Part shown: in pieces, positions 26,388-35,795 of the stretch
Numbering within the stretch: the first letter of the stretch is position 1
Layout of the letters: every line of letters starts with the position of its first letter
Origin: Leptotrichia sp. OH3620_COT-345
GTDB taxonomy: Bacteria > Fusobacteriota > Fusobacteriia > Fusobacteriales > Leptotrichiaceae
DNA: 64,000 nt
Assembly: GCF_003932895.1 (NCBI RefSeq)
Contig: NZ_RQYW01000010.1
Span: forward strand, 1-64,000
Reading direction: 5' to 3'
Position numbers and translations under genes: made by a program
The notes under the pieces: model-generated
The model's database searches: none
What the model was told of the DNA's origin: nothing
What the model saw: only the letters and a program-made list of their open reading frames with translations

Positions 26388-26825
26388 ATGAGTAAAACTG
26401 TAGAAAAATTAAATCTATACTTAGTAAATTTAAATGTACTTTATAGAAAAGTACAGAATTATCACTGGAATGTCATAGGTAAAGGATTCTTCACTATACA
26501 TGCAAAATTGGAAGATTTCTATGACGGAATCAGCGAGCAGATAGATGAAGTAGCTGAAAGAATACTTTCTGTGGGAGGAAGACCATACGGTACTTTAAAA
26601 GATTATTTAGAACTTACTACTCTTAAAGAAGCTGAAAATAAAGAAATTTCAGTTGAAAATGTTGTTAATTCAGTAAAATCGGATTTTGAAGCTATGCTTA
26701 ACCTTTTAAAAGAAACTAAAGAAGTTGCTGATAGTGAAAATGATTATGGAACTTCAGCAATGCTTGATGAATATATTTCAGAATATGAAAAAAATCTATG
26801 GATGTTAAATGCTTACTTAAAATAA
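26388..26825 (+). CDS. dps: Dps-family ferritin-like DNA/iron protein
   Basis: 145 aa four-helix protein. NYHWNVIGKGFFTIHAKLED (residues 24-43) carries His26 and His38, and GISEQIDEVAERI (47-59) carries the acidic ligands of the inter-subunit ferroxidase centre. Dps dodecamers oxidise and store iron with peroxide. AAGGAGAGGA is the RBS. Its own promoter and terminator make it a single-gene unit next to the zinc operon. Confidence 0.93.
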   Translation: MSKTVEKLNLYLVNLNVLYRKVQNYHWNVIGKGFFTIHAKLEDFYDGISEQIDEVAERILSVGGRPYGTLKDYLELTTLKEAENKEISVENVVNSVKSDFEAMLNLLKETKEVADSENDYGTSAMLDEYISEYEKNLWMLNAYLK

Positions 26826-26854
26826 TAGTTTTTCAATTTTTTACCTGACCTAAC

Positions 26855-26892
26855 AAAAAAACTATTCTTAAAATTTTAAGAATAGTTTTTTT
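26855..26892 (+). terminator. Strong terminator after dps
   Basis: Perfect 19-base inverted repeat centred at 26873/26874 with half AAAAAAACTATTCTTAAAA, ending in seven T residues. It lies 30 nt after the dps stop and could work in both directions. Confidence 0.88.
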
Positions 26893-26990
26893 ATTTCTCT
26901 AAATGTTCATTTTCATATTTTTTTGTTGAAATGATTTAAATGTCGCAATTTTATTTTTAATTTAACGGCCTTATACTTTATTTATTTTAA

Positions 26991-27165
26991 ACTTCCCGAC
27001 ATTCAAAATTTTTCCGAAAAAATATAATATTATACCGGTGAAAAAACAATTATCTGAGGACAATAAATTTTCTATTTTTCAAGTATAATAAATAATTTTG
27101 AGGATTAAAAAATTTTGCTGTTGGTAGTGAATGTGTGAAGTCAGTAATGAATTCTCATGAAGAAA
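26991..27165 (+). repeat. Dispersed intergenic element, copy 3
   Basis: Starts ACTTCCCGACATTCAAAATT, continues TATAATATTATAC, TTATCTGAGGACAATAAATT, AATAATTTTGAGGATTAAAA, TTTTGCTGTTGGTAGTGAA and ends in ATGAATTCTCATG. It follows dps and its terminator and ends at the fni stop codon. More diverged than copies 2 and 4. Confidence 0.75.
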
Positions 27166-27169
27166 AATC

Positions 27170-28204
27170 TTATAATTTCCTCTGTTCTGTAAACTCTTTT
27201 GTTTTTCCATATAATATATATTTTACATTTTTCAAATCACTTATATTTTTAGAGTTTAATGCACACATTATAATCTTACATTCATGTTTCCAACTATCTA
27301 AAGTTTTAATGACTTCTTCAATGGAATTTTCTTCAATAAGTTTCAGTATTGCCTTTGAAATTCCGACTCCTTTAGCTCCCAATACTAATGATTTTATTAT
27401 ATCCAACGGATTTCTGATACCTCCGCTTGCTATTATTTCTACTTTATCCATGTATTCTTTTACACTTAAAAGTGAAACAACTGTCGTTTGTCCCCAGTCA
27501 TCTAAATAAGAAAATTTGTTATTCCTCCTTGCATTTTCAATATAGGCAAAGCTTGTTCCGCCTCTTCCGCTTATATCAAAAGTTTTTATCCCCAGTTCTA
27601 TTCCTTTCCTTACAGTTTCCTTACTCATTCCAAATCCCACTTCTTTAAGAATAAGAGGAATTTTTATATTTTCTGTAAATCCTTTTATATTTTCCTGCCA
27701 TTTGCTGAAATTTCTGCTTCCTTCAGCCATTATAAGCTCCTGCATAAAGTTTACATGTATTTGAAGAAATAATGGGTTCAAATCTTCTATTGCTTTAATT
27801 CCGTCTTTATAATCTTTATCCGCTCCGATATTTGTTCCTAAAAGTAAATCTTTATTTTCTTCCCTCACTATCCTGAAAGAATTATCATCAGGATTTTTTA
27901 GTGCTGCACTGTAAGAGCCCGTTATAAAAAGTAATCCGCACTCTTGTGCAACTTTTGCTAATTTTCTGTTTATTTCTTTTCCTCTTTGACTTCCCCCTGT
28001 CATGGCATTTATAAAAAAAGGGCATTCAAATTTATGTCCCGCAAAACATACGGAAGTGTCGATATCTTCCATATTATATTCAGGTATTGAATGATGTATC
28101 AGTTCTATATCGTCAAAGCTGTTATATGCACTCTCATATTTTAAGGCATGATTTATATGATCATCTTTTCTGTTCATTTTTCCATATATGTCATTATCAG
28201 GCAT
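27170..28204 (-). CDS. fni: Isopentenyl-diphosphate delta-isomerase, type 2
   Basis: 344 aa FMN-dependent enzyme that interconverts IPP and DMAPP. Family marks: NRKDDHINHAL (residues 11-21), FECPFFINAMTGGS, LLLGTNIGADKD, ISGRGGTSFAYIE and the FMN phosphate site ASGGIRNPLDIIKSLVLGAK. Last gene of the mevalonate run, 13 nt after phosphomevalonate kinase. Cytoplasmic. Confidence 0.95.
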   Translation of the reverse strand: MPDNDIYGKMNRKDDHINHALKYESAYNSFDDIELIHHSIPEYNMEDIDTSVCFAGHKFECPFFINAMTGGSQRGKEINRKLAKVAQECGLLFITGSYSAALKNPDDNSFRIVREENKDLLLGTNIGADKDYKDGIKAIEDLNPLFLQIHVNFMQELIMAEGSRNFSKWQENIKGFTENIKIPLILKEVGFGMSKETVRKGIELGIKTFDISGRGGTSFAYIENARRNNKFSYLDDWGQTTVVSLLSVKEYMDKVEIIASGGIRNPLDIIKSLVLGAKGVGISKAILKLIEENSIEEVIKTLDSWKHECKIIMCALNSKNISDLKNVKYILYGKTKEFTEQRKL

Positions 28205-28217
28205 ATTTCCTCCTATT

Positions 28218-29240
28218 TTACAGTTCTGATGAATAAAGTAAATCTATATTTTCCTTTTTCCATCTTTCAATCAAAATTTCCGTATCATTTTTATTAAAGG
28301 ATACAGCTATCCCGCAGTCTCCTCCCCCGGCTCCACTGCTTTTTGAAAATATATCAAGACCGTCAGAAGCTTTTACAAGTTTTTCAAGTTCATTGCTATA
28401 TATCGACTTATCCAAATTTTTCAGTAACTTTCCCCCTTTATCTAAAGCGTTCCCAATCATTTTACAATTTCCTGTTTTTATTCCTTTTACAAGCTCACGT
28501 ACATTTCTATCGGAATTTTCCAGAAATTTTTCATTAATAGATTTTTTCACATGATTTATCATATCTTTAGAAATTGAAGGCTTTTTTGTCCAACCTACTA
28601 AAAATTCATATTTCTCCTTACATTTTAATTTTTCAATACTATATCCCCAATCCATATCCATTATTTTTCCAAGGGATTTTTTCTCTATTTCCGTACTTAC
28701 TTTTCCTCTGTCAAACGAAGTATAGACAATGAGACTTTCGTAAGTTATACATGCCAAATCTCCCATTGAACCATTATCCCCTCTTTTTAAAAGTATATAA
28801 GAAGATAATTTAAAAACTTCCTCTTTTGAAATTTTCAATTTATATAATTTTATCATTGCCTTTATTACTAATATTACCACACTTCCACTTGATCCTATAC
28901 CGTATTTTTTGCCGTTATTTTCCATTTTCCCCATTATATTCAACTCAAAGGGGAAAGTTTTTATTGCTTTTATGTAAAGGTATTCATTTACAATATTTAC
29001 AGTTTCCTGTATAAGGGAGTAATCTTCATTTTTTTCTAAAGACACTGAATAACCGTACATATCAGAATATATCTTATAATTATTTGAAAATTTTATTTTT
29101 GCTTCCATGTAAATATTTACATTTTTTACAACTGCACTATGACCTGAAATTAATACTGCATATTCTCCTGCTATGTAAAGTTTTCCACAAGTTTTTACTT
29201 TGACTAATTTTCCATTATCTTCCCTATTCCCTATCGTCAT
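28218..29240 (-). CDS. Phosphomevalonate kinase
   Basis: 340 aa GHMP kinase. LYIAGEYAVLISGHSAVV (substrate strand), the ATP loop YGIGSSGSVVILV and the third motif SKSSGAGGGDCGIAV are visible. Position between diphosphomevalonate decarboxylase and IPP isomerase identifies the substrate as mevalonate 5-phosphate. It overlaps the preceding gene by 17 nt, indicating translational coupling. Confidence 0.92.
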   Translation of the reverse strand: MTIGNREDNGKLVKVKTCGKLYIAGEYAVLISGHSAVVKNVNIYMEAKIKFSNNYKIYSDMYGYSVSLEKNEDYSLIQETVNIVNEYLYIKAIKTFPFELNIMGKMENNGKKYGIGSSGSVVILVIKAMIKLYKLKISKEEVFKLSSYILLKRGDNGSMGDLACITYESLIVYTSFDRGKVSTEIEKKSLGKIMDMDWGYSIEKLKCKEKYEFLVGWTKKPSISKDMINHVKKSINEKFLENSDRNVRELVKGIKTGNCKMIGNALDKGGKLLKNLDKSIYSNELEKLVKASDGLDIFSKSSGAGGGDCGIAVSFNKNDTEILIERWKKENIDLLYSSEL

Positions 29241-30183
29241 CAGAAATCACCTTCGTTTTTGATGCTATTATATTATATTTCTTTTTCAATATATTTTTCA
29301 GTTTTTCAAAACTTTCTTCAAGACACAGAACTTTCACATTAGGTCCTGCATCCATTGTAAAATAGCATTTTTCTCCTTTTTCCCTCAGCTCTCTGACATA
29401 ATCCATTGCTTCCCTGCTTTTATCTGTCAGATACGAAAAAGGAGGAGTTGTATATAATGTTGTTTCATGCATTGCCAAAGCATTTTTTTCAGTCAGCTCT
29501 CCTACTTTTTTAAAATCATTTTCAGTTAACGCTTTTTTCATATCTTCATAATCTTTTTCAGAATCTTTTACCCATTTTTCAAATACTGTGGAAGTTTCAC
29601 TACAAAGTTTCATCCCTTCCCTACTTGATATTATTTTCTTTTCTTCATTCAGTACAAGCATAATCATTGCGAGCTTTAAATCTGTTTTTATTTCATATAT
29701 TTCTCCTGTATCTTTATCCCATGCACCTATAGGACCGAAAAAACTCCTTGCAGAAGAACCTGATCCGAATTTTGAAATTCCTGCCATTTCATTTCTTGAA
29801 AGATTTTTGTCAAACAGCTTATTACATGCTTTTATTACCGCCGAAAGCCCACTTGAGCTTGAAGACAATCCTGCTGCTGTCGGCATGCTGTTTTCAGTTT
29901 TTATTAATACTCTCCGATTTTTATCTTCTCTGAACATATTTATTATGTTACTTATTTTTTCAGTCTGCTTTTCATCCTGAAGCTCTCCATTCAGATAAAA
30001 TAAATCCTTGTCAATGAATTTATCTCCATTATTATCAATGAAACTTATTTCCGTATCGGTATACATATTTTCCAATGTAAGAGATATGCTGCTTGTAGCA
30101 GGTATCATATTTTTTTCATTTTTTTTCCCCCAATATTTTATAATTGCTATATTGGCATAGGATCTTACAGTTTTTCTGTCCAT
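29224..30183 (-). CDS. mvaD: Diphosphomevalonate decarboxylase
   Basis: 319 aa. Starts with RSYANIAIIKYWGKKNEK, the family signature, followed by PATSSISLTL, the ATP loop PTAAGLSSSSSGLSAV, and YFTMDAGPNVKVLC with the catalytic Asp. It makes IPP from mevalonate 5-diphosphate. It overlaps the mevalonate kinase stop by 19 nt. Confidence 0.95.
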   Translation of the reverse strand: MDRKTVRSYANIAIIKYWGKKNEKNMIPATSSISLTLENMYTDTEISFIDNNGDKFIDKDLFYLNGELQDEKQTEKISNIINMFREDKNRRVLIKTENSMPTAAGLSSSSSGLSAVIKACNKLFDKNLSRNEMAGISKFGSGSSARSFFGPIGAWDKDTGEIYEIKTDLKLAMIMLVLNEEKKIISSREGMKLCSETSTVFEKWVKDSEKDYEDMKKALTENDFKKVGELTEKNALAMHETTLYTTPPFSYLTDKSREAMDYVRELREKGEKCYFTMDAGPNVKVLCLEESFEKLKNILKKKYNIIASKTKVISDDDRE

Positions 30184-31073
30184 ATATTTACTGCTCCTTT
30201 TTCTTTTAAAGCCTGTTTTATTATATCTGCCTTCTTTTCATCATCAGTCAGAGCTATGATACAGCCTCCCTGCCCTCCACCTGATATTTTTGCTCCCAAT
30301 GCTCCCGCTTTCATCGCCTCATCTATGAGTAAATCTGTCTTCATTGTACTTAAACCAAGTTTTGAAAGCTCTTTATTTGCTTTAAGCATATTTCTTCCTA
30401 TATTGATTAAATCTTTTTCTTCTATATATTTTTCTGTTTCTTCTGTAAGTTTTCCAAGTTCTGAAAGCATAGGCTCCGCTTTTTCTCCCATTTCTCTTAT
30501 CATAGTTACAGTTTCTCTGGTTTTCCCCTGAATTCCTGAATCCGCTATTATAAGATATGCTCCCAAATTCAAATTAATATTGAAAAATCCCGCTTGTCTG
30601 ATAAATTTTACAGCTTTATCACTTAGACATGTTTTTGCGTCAAGACCGCTCGGAGTAGTGTGAGCCACAATTTCAGCTTTATTTACAAGTTCTTCAAGAA
30701 TATTTTTTTCGGGCTTTTTTCCGAAGTAGTTAAATACGGCTTTGATTCCTGCTATACTTACAGCTGCTGAAGAACCCATGCCTCTTTTTTCAGGAATTTC
30801 AGATTCTACTTCATATTTTATTTTTTCATTCTCTTTTCCCAGATATTTTAATGCTTCATAAACAGCTGTTGACAAAGTATCTTCAGGATTATATGAAAAC
30901 AGTCTATCTGAAAGTGTTACTTTACACTTTACAGTTACGTTTTTTAAAGGAATGGCAATGGCAGGATAGCCATAAACTACTGAATGTTCTCCTATCAGTA
31001 TTATTTTTGAATGTGCTTTCCCGACACCTATTTTTTCAGCAATATTCTCATTTTTTCCTATGCCGATTAACAT
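30165..31073 (-). CDS. mvk: Mevalonate kinase
   Basis: 302 aa GHMP kinase. ILIGEHSVVYGYPAIAIPL (about 25-43), ATP loop KRGMGSSAAVSIAGIKA, TTPSGLDAKTC and the C-terminal AKISGGGQGGCIIAL. It phosphorylates mevalonate. AGGAGG precedes the ATG, and only 1 nt separates the start from the stop of the TctA-like permease gene upstream, so the two are coupled. Confidence 0.94.
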   Translation of the reverse strand: MLIGIGKNENIAEKIGVGKAHSKIILIGEHSVVYGYPAIAIPLKNVTVKCKVTLSDRLFSYNPEDTLSTAVYEALKYLGKENEKIKYEVESEIPEKRGMGSSAAVSIAGIKAVFNYFGKKPEKNILEELVNKAEIVAHTTPSGLDAKTCLSDKAVKFIRQAGFFNINLNLGAYLIIADSGIQGKTRETVTMIREMGEKAEPMLSELGKLTEETEKYIEEKDLINIGRNMLKANKELSKLGLSTMKTDLLIDEAMKAGALGAKISGGGQGGCIIALTDDEKKADIIKQALKEKGAVNIWTEKL

Positions 31074-31074
31074 A

Positions 31075-32403
31075 CTAAATTCCTCCTATTATCTGTACAA
31101 TGAATGAAGAAGCATACAACGTCATAAACTGAACTCCGTAATTTACTCCAAGTTTATTCATAAATCCGCTGTAAAGACCTATTAAAAATACCCCAAATAT
31201 ATTTATAATACCTGCTTCCATATAGGAAAGCAACAATATAAAAGAAACAAATACTGCAAGTACGGCTTCATGAGGTATTCTTGTCATAACGAAATAAGTT
31301 ATTTTAAAAGCATATCTTGTAATAAGAAAATAGCTCAATCCTGCCGCTATCAACGCAGAAATTAATACAGTAATTATAAAAGTTTCTTTTGGAAGTAAAT
31401 TATGAATATTATTTCCTATTTTAAACCTATCTCCCGCTTCAAACAATGCAGCTCCCGGACCTATAGCTGCAGGAGATAAAGGTATCCCCAATCCGAAAAG
31501 AGATATTATTATTCCTGATAAATAAGTAGCCTGAGCTATTGCACCCATTCCTACAAGCTTTTCAGTGTGGGAGATTGTTTCATCTTTTCCTTTCCCTATA
31601 AGTTCTTTGGATAAAATAAGCAATCCTACAGGACTTAATACAAAAAGAAAATTTACAATTACTGAAGATAAAACGGAAATCTTCATTTCTTCCTTGGTTA
31701 ATTTCACCTTTTTACTGTCTTCAGATTCAGGAAGAATAACATTATCATATTCCTTTACTTCCATTTCTTTTAAAGATTCTTTATTTAAAAGCGAAATCAT
31801 GGATACAAACAAAGGTCCTATTGTTATTCCGATAAAAAAAGATGTCGTAATATTTTTTGTTGGAGGAACTACTTCAATAGCATAATAAAGATGTCTTAAC
31901 GCCATTACGAGAATAGCTCCCGGAATAATGGAAATAAGACATAATGCCTTATTTTTACTTATAAGTGATAAAAATACCGCTCCTGCCACAAAAAAATATT
32001 TTGAATATGCTTTTATAGATTCTCCAAAAGGAACTAATGCATTCGCCAGAAGAAGTGATATTATTATTGAAATAAATGTCGCTATTACCGCAGATAGTGC
32101 CATTTTTTTTATTACCGTGGCACTTAATCCTTTTTTCTTGAGTATAAATCCACTTTCTATCATAGGTGTAGACATTACACCCCCAGGTAGTCCTACCAAA
32201 ATTGCAGGCATAAGATTTATAAGATTTAGCGTGATTATTGCTGAAATAAAGAAACTCAATATTATCACTTCAGATGCCCCTGCCAATACAAGCATAAGTG
32301 TTATAGGAAGTAGGACACTTGTTTCATCAGTTCCCGGAACGAAACCGATTACAGTATATATAAACACTGCTGCCAATGCAGCTATGACTATTTCAAATAT
32401 CAT
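31075..32403 (-). CDS. TctA-like permease (tripartite tricarboxylate transporter family)
   Basis: 442 aa, about 11 membrane segments. GFVPGTDETSVLLPITL (about 21-37) and AILVGLPGGVMSTPMIESGF (about 66-85) correspond to the two conserved glycine/proline motifs of TctA. Typical TctA has about 500 aa. The periplasmic binding protein TctC is not nearby, only a small membrane protein. Coupling to mevalonate kinase raises the possibility that it carries mevalonate or a related acid (inference). Confidence 0.75.
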   Translation of the reverse strand: MIFEIVIAALAAVFIYTVIGFVPGTDETSVLLPITLMLVLAGASEVIILSFFISAIITLNLINLMPAILVGLPGGVMSTPMIESGFILKKKGLSATVIKKMALSAVIATFISIIISLLLANALVPFGESIKAYSKYFFVAGAVFLSLISKNKALCLISIIPGAILVMALRHLYYAIEVVPPTKNITTSFFIGITIGPLFVSMISLLNKESLKEMEVKEYDNVILPESEDSKKVKLTKEEMKISVLSSVIVNFLFVLSPVGLLILSKELIGKGKDETISHTEKLVGMGAIAQATYLSGIIISLFGLGIPLSPAAIGPGAALFEAGDRFKIGNNIHNLLPKETFIITVLISALIAAGLSYFLITRYAFKITYFVMTRIPHEAVLAVFVSFILLLSYMEAGIINIFGVFLIGLYSGFMNKLGVNYGVQFMTLYASSFIVQIIGGI

Positions 32404-32644
32404 TTATGCCCTCCGTTTTTAATTTTCTTTTTGGTCTGAATAAAAGGCTTGTTATTATAAATCCCGCTGTTGTTCCTGCCAGTCCGAATAAAAGCTGTAT
32501 AGCTTTCGGATCTACATTTATCTGAATACCGAAAGAAAGGAAATATCCTGCAAATGTAGTTATAGCTACAATAATTATAGATATTACCAGTTCACTTATT
32601 GAAACTATATCTCCCCATATTTTTATAAGTCTCTCATTTTTCAT
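32393..32644 (-). CDS. Small membrane protein, possible TctB-like partner
   Basis: 83 aa with two hydrophobic segments (about 18-37 and 47-67) and a basic C-terminus FRPKRKLK. It overlaps the TctA-like gene by 11 nt, so the products probably interact, in the way the small TctB subunit serves TctA. No clear motif; TctB normally has four segments, so this may be a distinct family. Confidence 0.6.
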   Translation of the reverse strand: MKNERLIKIWGDIVSISELVISIIIVAITTFAGYFLSFGIQINVDPKAIQLLFGLAGTTAGFIITSLLFRPKRKLKTEGINDI

Positions 32645-32721
32645 ATTTTATCTCCTTAAATTAAAAACTTCTCCTTCTATACTTCATCTTTATATGTGCA
32701 GGTTTTTATTGATTTCCGTTT

Positions 32722-33954
32722 TTATTTTATTTTTATAATTTTCTTTTTTCCTGCTCTTATTACCATCCCTTTTTCAGGAGTAATAGACACTTTTACATCT
32801 TTCACCGCTTCATCGTTCACCTTAAAACCACCTTGTTCTATGAGTCTTCTCGCTTCACTTGTTGAAGATAGAAGACCTGTTTTTTTCACTAATAAATCTA
32901 TTATTCCTATTTCTTCATAAGGAAGTTCTATTTCAGGTAAATCTACATCGAGGTTCTTCCTGCTGAATACATTTTCAAACCATTCCCTCGCTTTTTTAGC
33001 TTCCTCTTCGTTATGGTATATTTTTACAACTTCTTCTCCTAATCTTTTTTTAACTTCCATAGGATGAAGAGACCCTTTTTCGATATCCTCTTTCATCTTT
33101 TTTATTATTTCCTGAGGAATTTCGGTAATTACTTCATAATATCTGTACATTAATTCATCAGATACCGACATTATTTTTCCAAACATATCATTTGGACTGT
33201 CTTTAACTCCAATATAATTATTTAGAGATTTACTCATTTTTTCAACTCCGTCAAGTCCTTCAAGAATAGGCATTATCATACACACTTGCTGTTCCTGACC
33301 GAAATTTTTCTGTAAATCTCTTCCCCTTAGTAAATTAAATTTCTGCTCTGTAGCTCCAAGCTCGACATCCGCTTTAAGTTCCACAGAATCATAGCCCTGA
33401 AGTATTGGATACATAAATTCTATAAGTGATACCGGCTTATTTTCTGAAAGTCTTTTTGAAAAATCTTCCCTTGAAATCATCTGAGATACTGTAAACTGTG
33501 AAAGTAACTTTAAAACATCTTCTAGCGTAAGTTTTTCAAGCCAATCGGCATTGTACACTACTTTTATTTTATCCAGGTCAAGTATTAATGACACTTGTTC
33601 CAGATATGTTTTTATATTTTCATTCACCTGTTCGGCAGTGAGCATTTTTCTTGTTTCGGATTTTCCCGTAGGATCTCCTATTCTTCCTGTAAATGTTCCG
33701 ATGAGAAATAAAACCTGATGTCCCAAGTCCTGAAACTGCTTCAACTTTCTCAAAGGTACTGCATGGCCTAAATGCAAATCCGTTCCCGATGGATCTATTC
33801 CCAGTTTTATTCTTAAAGGAGTATTTGTAGAAATCGACTTTTCAAGCTTTTTTTTAAGCTCATGTTCGTTTATTATTTCTTCACAGCCTCTTTTTAATAT
33901 ATCAAACTGTCTTTCAACTTCTTTTTTTATTTCTTCTTCATTATTAATACTCAT
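32722..33954 (-). CDS. tyrS: Tyrosyl-tRNA synthetase
   Basis: 410 aa class I synthetase. HLGHAVPLRKLKQF near residue 60 is the HIGH motif, KMSKSLNN near 235 is KMSKS, and the last ~65 residues form an S4 RNA-binding domain (TSEARRLIEQGGFKVN). The sequence resembles the Thermus/TyrZ subtype. GGAGG precedes the ATG. No T-box leader fits in the 70 nt before it. It lies within a lipid/isoprenoid gene run, apparently by operon fusion. Confidence 0.96.
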   Translation of the reverse strand: MSINNEEEIKKEVERQFDILKRGCEEIINEHELKKKLEKSISTNTPLRIKLGIDPSGTDLHLGHAVPLRKLKQFQDLGHQVLFLIGTFTGRIGDPTGKSETRKMLTAEQVNENIKTYLEQVSLILDLDKIKVVYNADWLEKLTLEDVLKLLSQFTVSQMISREDFSKRLSENKPVSLIEFMYPILQGYDSVELKADVELGATEQKFNLLRGRDLQKNFGQEQQVCMIMPILEGLDGVEKMSKSLNNYIGVKDSPNDMFGKIMSVSDELMYRYYEVITEIPQEIIKKMKEDIEKGSLHPMEVKKRLGEEVVKIYHNEEEAKKAREWFENVFSRKNLDVDLPEIELPYEEIGIIDLLVKKTGLLSSTSEARRLIEQGGFKVNDEAVKDVKVSITPEKGMVIRAGKKKIIKIK

Positions 33955-34024
33955 TTTTTCCTCCTACTTTTATCTTGCGATATTTTTCTTATTAAAATTT
34001 AATTTTTATATAATTATATATTTT

Positions 34025-34951
34025 TTACATAGGCACTACATACTTCATAAATACATAAACTATAGGCAATACAAATAATGCACTGTCAAATCTGTCAAGA
34101 AATCCTCCATGTCCTAATAACAGACTTCCTGAATCTTTTATTTCAAGTTCTCTTTTTATTTTTGATTCCACGAGGTCCCCCAACTCTGCAAATACACCTA
34201 TAGCAAGGGCAAGAAGAAAAGCTTTCCAACCTGATATTGCAATATAATCATAACTTAAACTGCAAGTTTTTGAAATCATTGAAATACTGCAAAGAATTTT
34301 TGCTATAAATAAATATATTTTATCAAAAAATGAAATCACAATAAACACTCCCAAAATCCCTGCAATTGCTCCTTCAATAGATTTATTCGGACTTATTTTC
34401 GGAGCAAGTCTCTGTTTAAATATTTTTCTTCCTATTAAAATCCCTACAAGATATGCAGAAATATCACATGCCCAAATTAATATAAATGTCATTGCAACTA
34501 TTACATTTCCATTAGGAAACTCATATTTTATAAGTAATATATATGAAAAAAAGTAAGCAATATATATTATTCCGAATAATGTATACGATATTTCCGCCAT
34601 TGCACCTTTAATCTTAACTTTCAAAATTTGTCTGAAAGCTATAAGCATTAATGCAAAAACTATATATCCTCCCATATCAAAATTTATTTGCTCCAAAAAC
34701 CTCATTTTAAAAAATGAAAATATATTTTTTGAATTTTCCTGAAAATATATTGCCAGAGGAAGAAATAACCCCAATCCCATTCCTATTCTACTTGCAACTT
34801 CAAATCCCTTATCTTTCAACATTTTATAAAATTCCTGAAGGGAAACACCTATTATTACCATAGTGAATATTAAGAACATAATATCACCTTTCAAAAAAAT
34901 CCAAAGAAGAAATGGTACAAATAATATAATTACAAATATTCTACTTAGCAT
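34025..34951 (-). CDS. cdsA: Phosphatidate cytidylyltransferase
   Basis: 308 aa with about eight membrane segments. The family signature is near the C-terminus: GDLVESKIKRELEIKDSG followed by LLLGHGGFLDRFDSALF; KISPNKSIEGAIAG precedes it. It makes CDP-diacylglycerol for phospholipid synthesis. Overlaps the uppS stop by 11 nt, an order common in bacteria. Confidence 0.95.
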   Translation of the reverse strand: MLSRIFVIILFVPFLLWIFLKGDIMFLIFTMVIIGVSLQEFYKMLKDKGFEVASRIGMGLGLFLPLAIYFQENSKNIFSFFKMRFLEQINFDMGGYIVFALMLIAFRQILKVKIKGAMAEISYTLFGIIYIAYFFSYILLIKYEFPNGNVIVAMTFILIWACDISAYLVGILIGRKIFKQRLAPKISPNKSIEGAIAGILGVFIVISFFDKIYLFIAKILCSISMISKTCSLSYDYIAISGWKAFLLALAIGVFAELGDLVESKIKRELEIKDSGSLLLGHGGFLDRFDSALFVLPIVYVFMKYVVPM

Positions 34952-35636
34952 TCAAACCTCCATACCTCCTGTCTCTCCTACTAAAAGACATAATAGCCTT
35001 ATCGTATTCTTCAGGTGTAAAATCAGGCCAGTAAACATCAGTTACATAAAATTCCGAATATGCAATTTCCCAAAGAAGAAAATTACTTATTCTGAATTCA
35101 CCACTTGTCCTTATTATAAGTTCGGGATCCGGAATATCAGGTCTATACAAATATTCTCTGAACTCAGTTTCAGTTATATTTTTTTTACCTGTTTCCAGTA
35201 TTTTATTTACAGCATCTGTTATTTCTTTTCTTCCTCCATAGTTGAATGCTATGTTGAAAACCATATTTTCACAGTTTTCCAAATATTTCTGAGTTTCTTT
35301 TATTTTTTTTATTAATTTTTCAGAAATATTTTCTTCAGATCCTGTTATAAGAAGCTTTATCCCCTGTTTTTTCAAATTTTTCTTTTTACCGTCAAGATAT
35401 TTCGAGAACAGTTCCATCAGACCGTTTATTTCTTTTTCGGGTCTTTTCCAGTTTTCAGTGGAAAAAGCATATACAGTCAGGTATTTAATTCCTATTTTCA
35501 TTGAGTGCTCTATTATTTTTTCCAGATTAGCAGCCCCTTGTCTATGCCCTTCAAGTCTTATTTTCCCCTTTTCTTTTGCCCATCTTCCGTTACCGTCCAT
35601 TATTATCGCCACATGTTTCGGTATTGTCAATTCCAT
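34941..35636 (-). CDS. uppS: Isoprenyl (undecaprenyl) diphosphate synthase
   Basis: 231 aa cis-prenyltransferase. HVAIIMDGNGRWAKEKGK (7-24) holds the catalytic Asp, GHRQGA binds diphosphate, and DPELIIRTSGEFRISNFLLW near the C-terminus is the second signature. It extends farnesyl diphosphate with IPP to the wall-lipid carrier. IPP comes from the mevalonate genes farther down the same strand. Confidence 0.96.
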   Translation of the reverse strand: MELTIPKHVAIIMDGNGRWAKEKGKIRLEGHRQGAANLEKIIEHSMKIGIKYLTVYAFSTENWKRPEKEINGLMELFSKYLDGKKKNLKKQGIKLLITGSEENISEKLIKKIKETQKYLENCENMVFNIAFNYGGRKEITDAVNKILETGKKNITETEFREYLYRPDIPDPELIIRTSGEFRISNFLLWEIAYSEFYVTDVYWPDFTPEEYDKAIMSFSRRDRRYGGLNAK

Positions 35637-35726
35637 ATATATCCTTTCAAAAGAACTGTTTTTTTATAAATTACTTATATTTTACCATATTTTTCAAAAA
35701 TTTTAAAAATCTTTTTTAAATTAAAT

Positions 35727-35754
35727 TTGATGTTTTGAATTTATATGATATAAT
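35727..35754 (+). promoter_or_regulatory. Promoter of the nadR-like gene
   Basis: TTGATG (35727-35732), 16 bp, TGA-TATAAT with an extended -10 (35746-35754), 41 nt before the start codon. Confidence 0.65.
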
Positions 35755-35795
35755 TAATTCAAATAGCTAATTTTATTGTGGGAGAATGAATATAA

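Noticed and set aside
33955-34024. T-box leader before tyrS
   Set aside because: Only 70 nt separate the gene from cdsA and no T-box sequence or specifier stem is visible.
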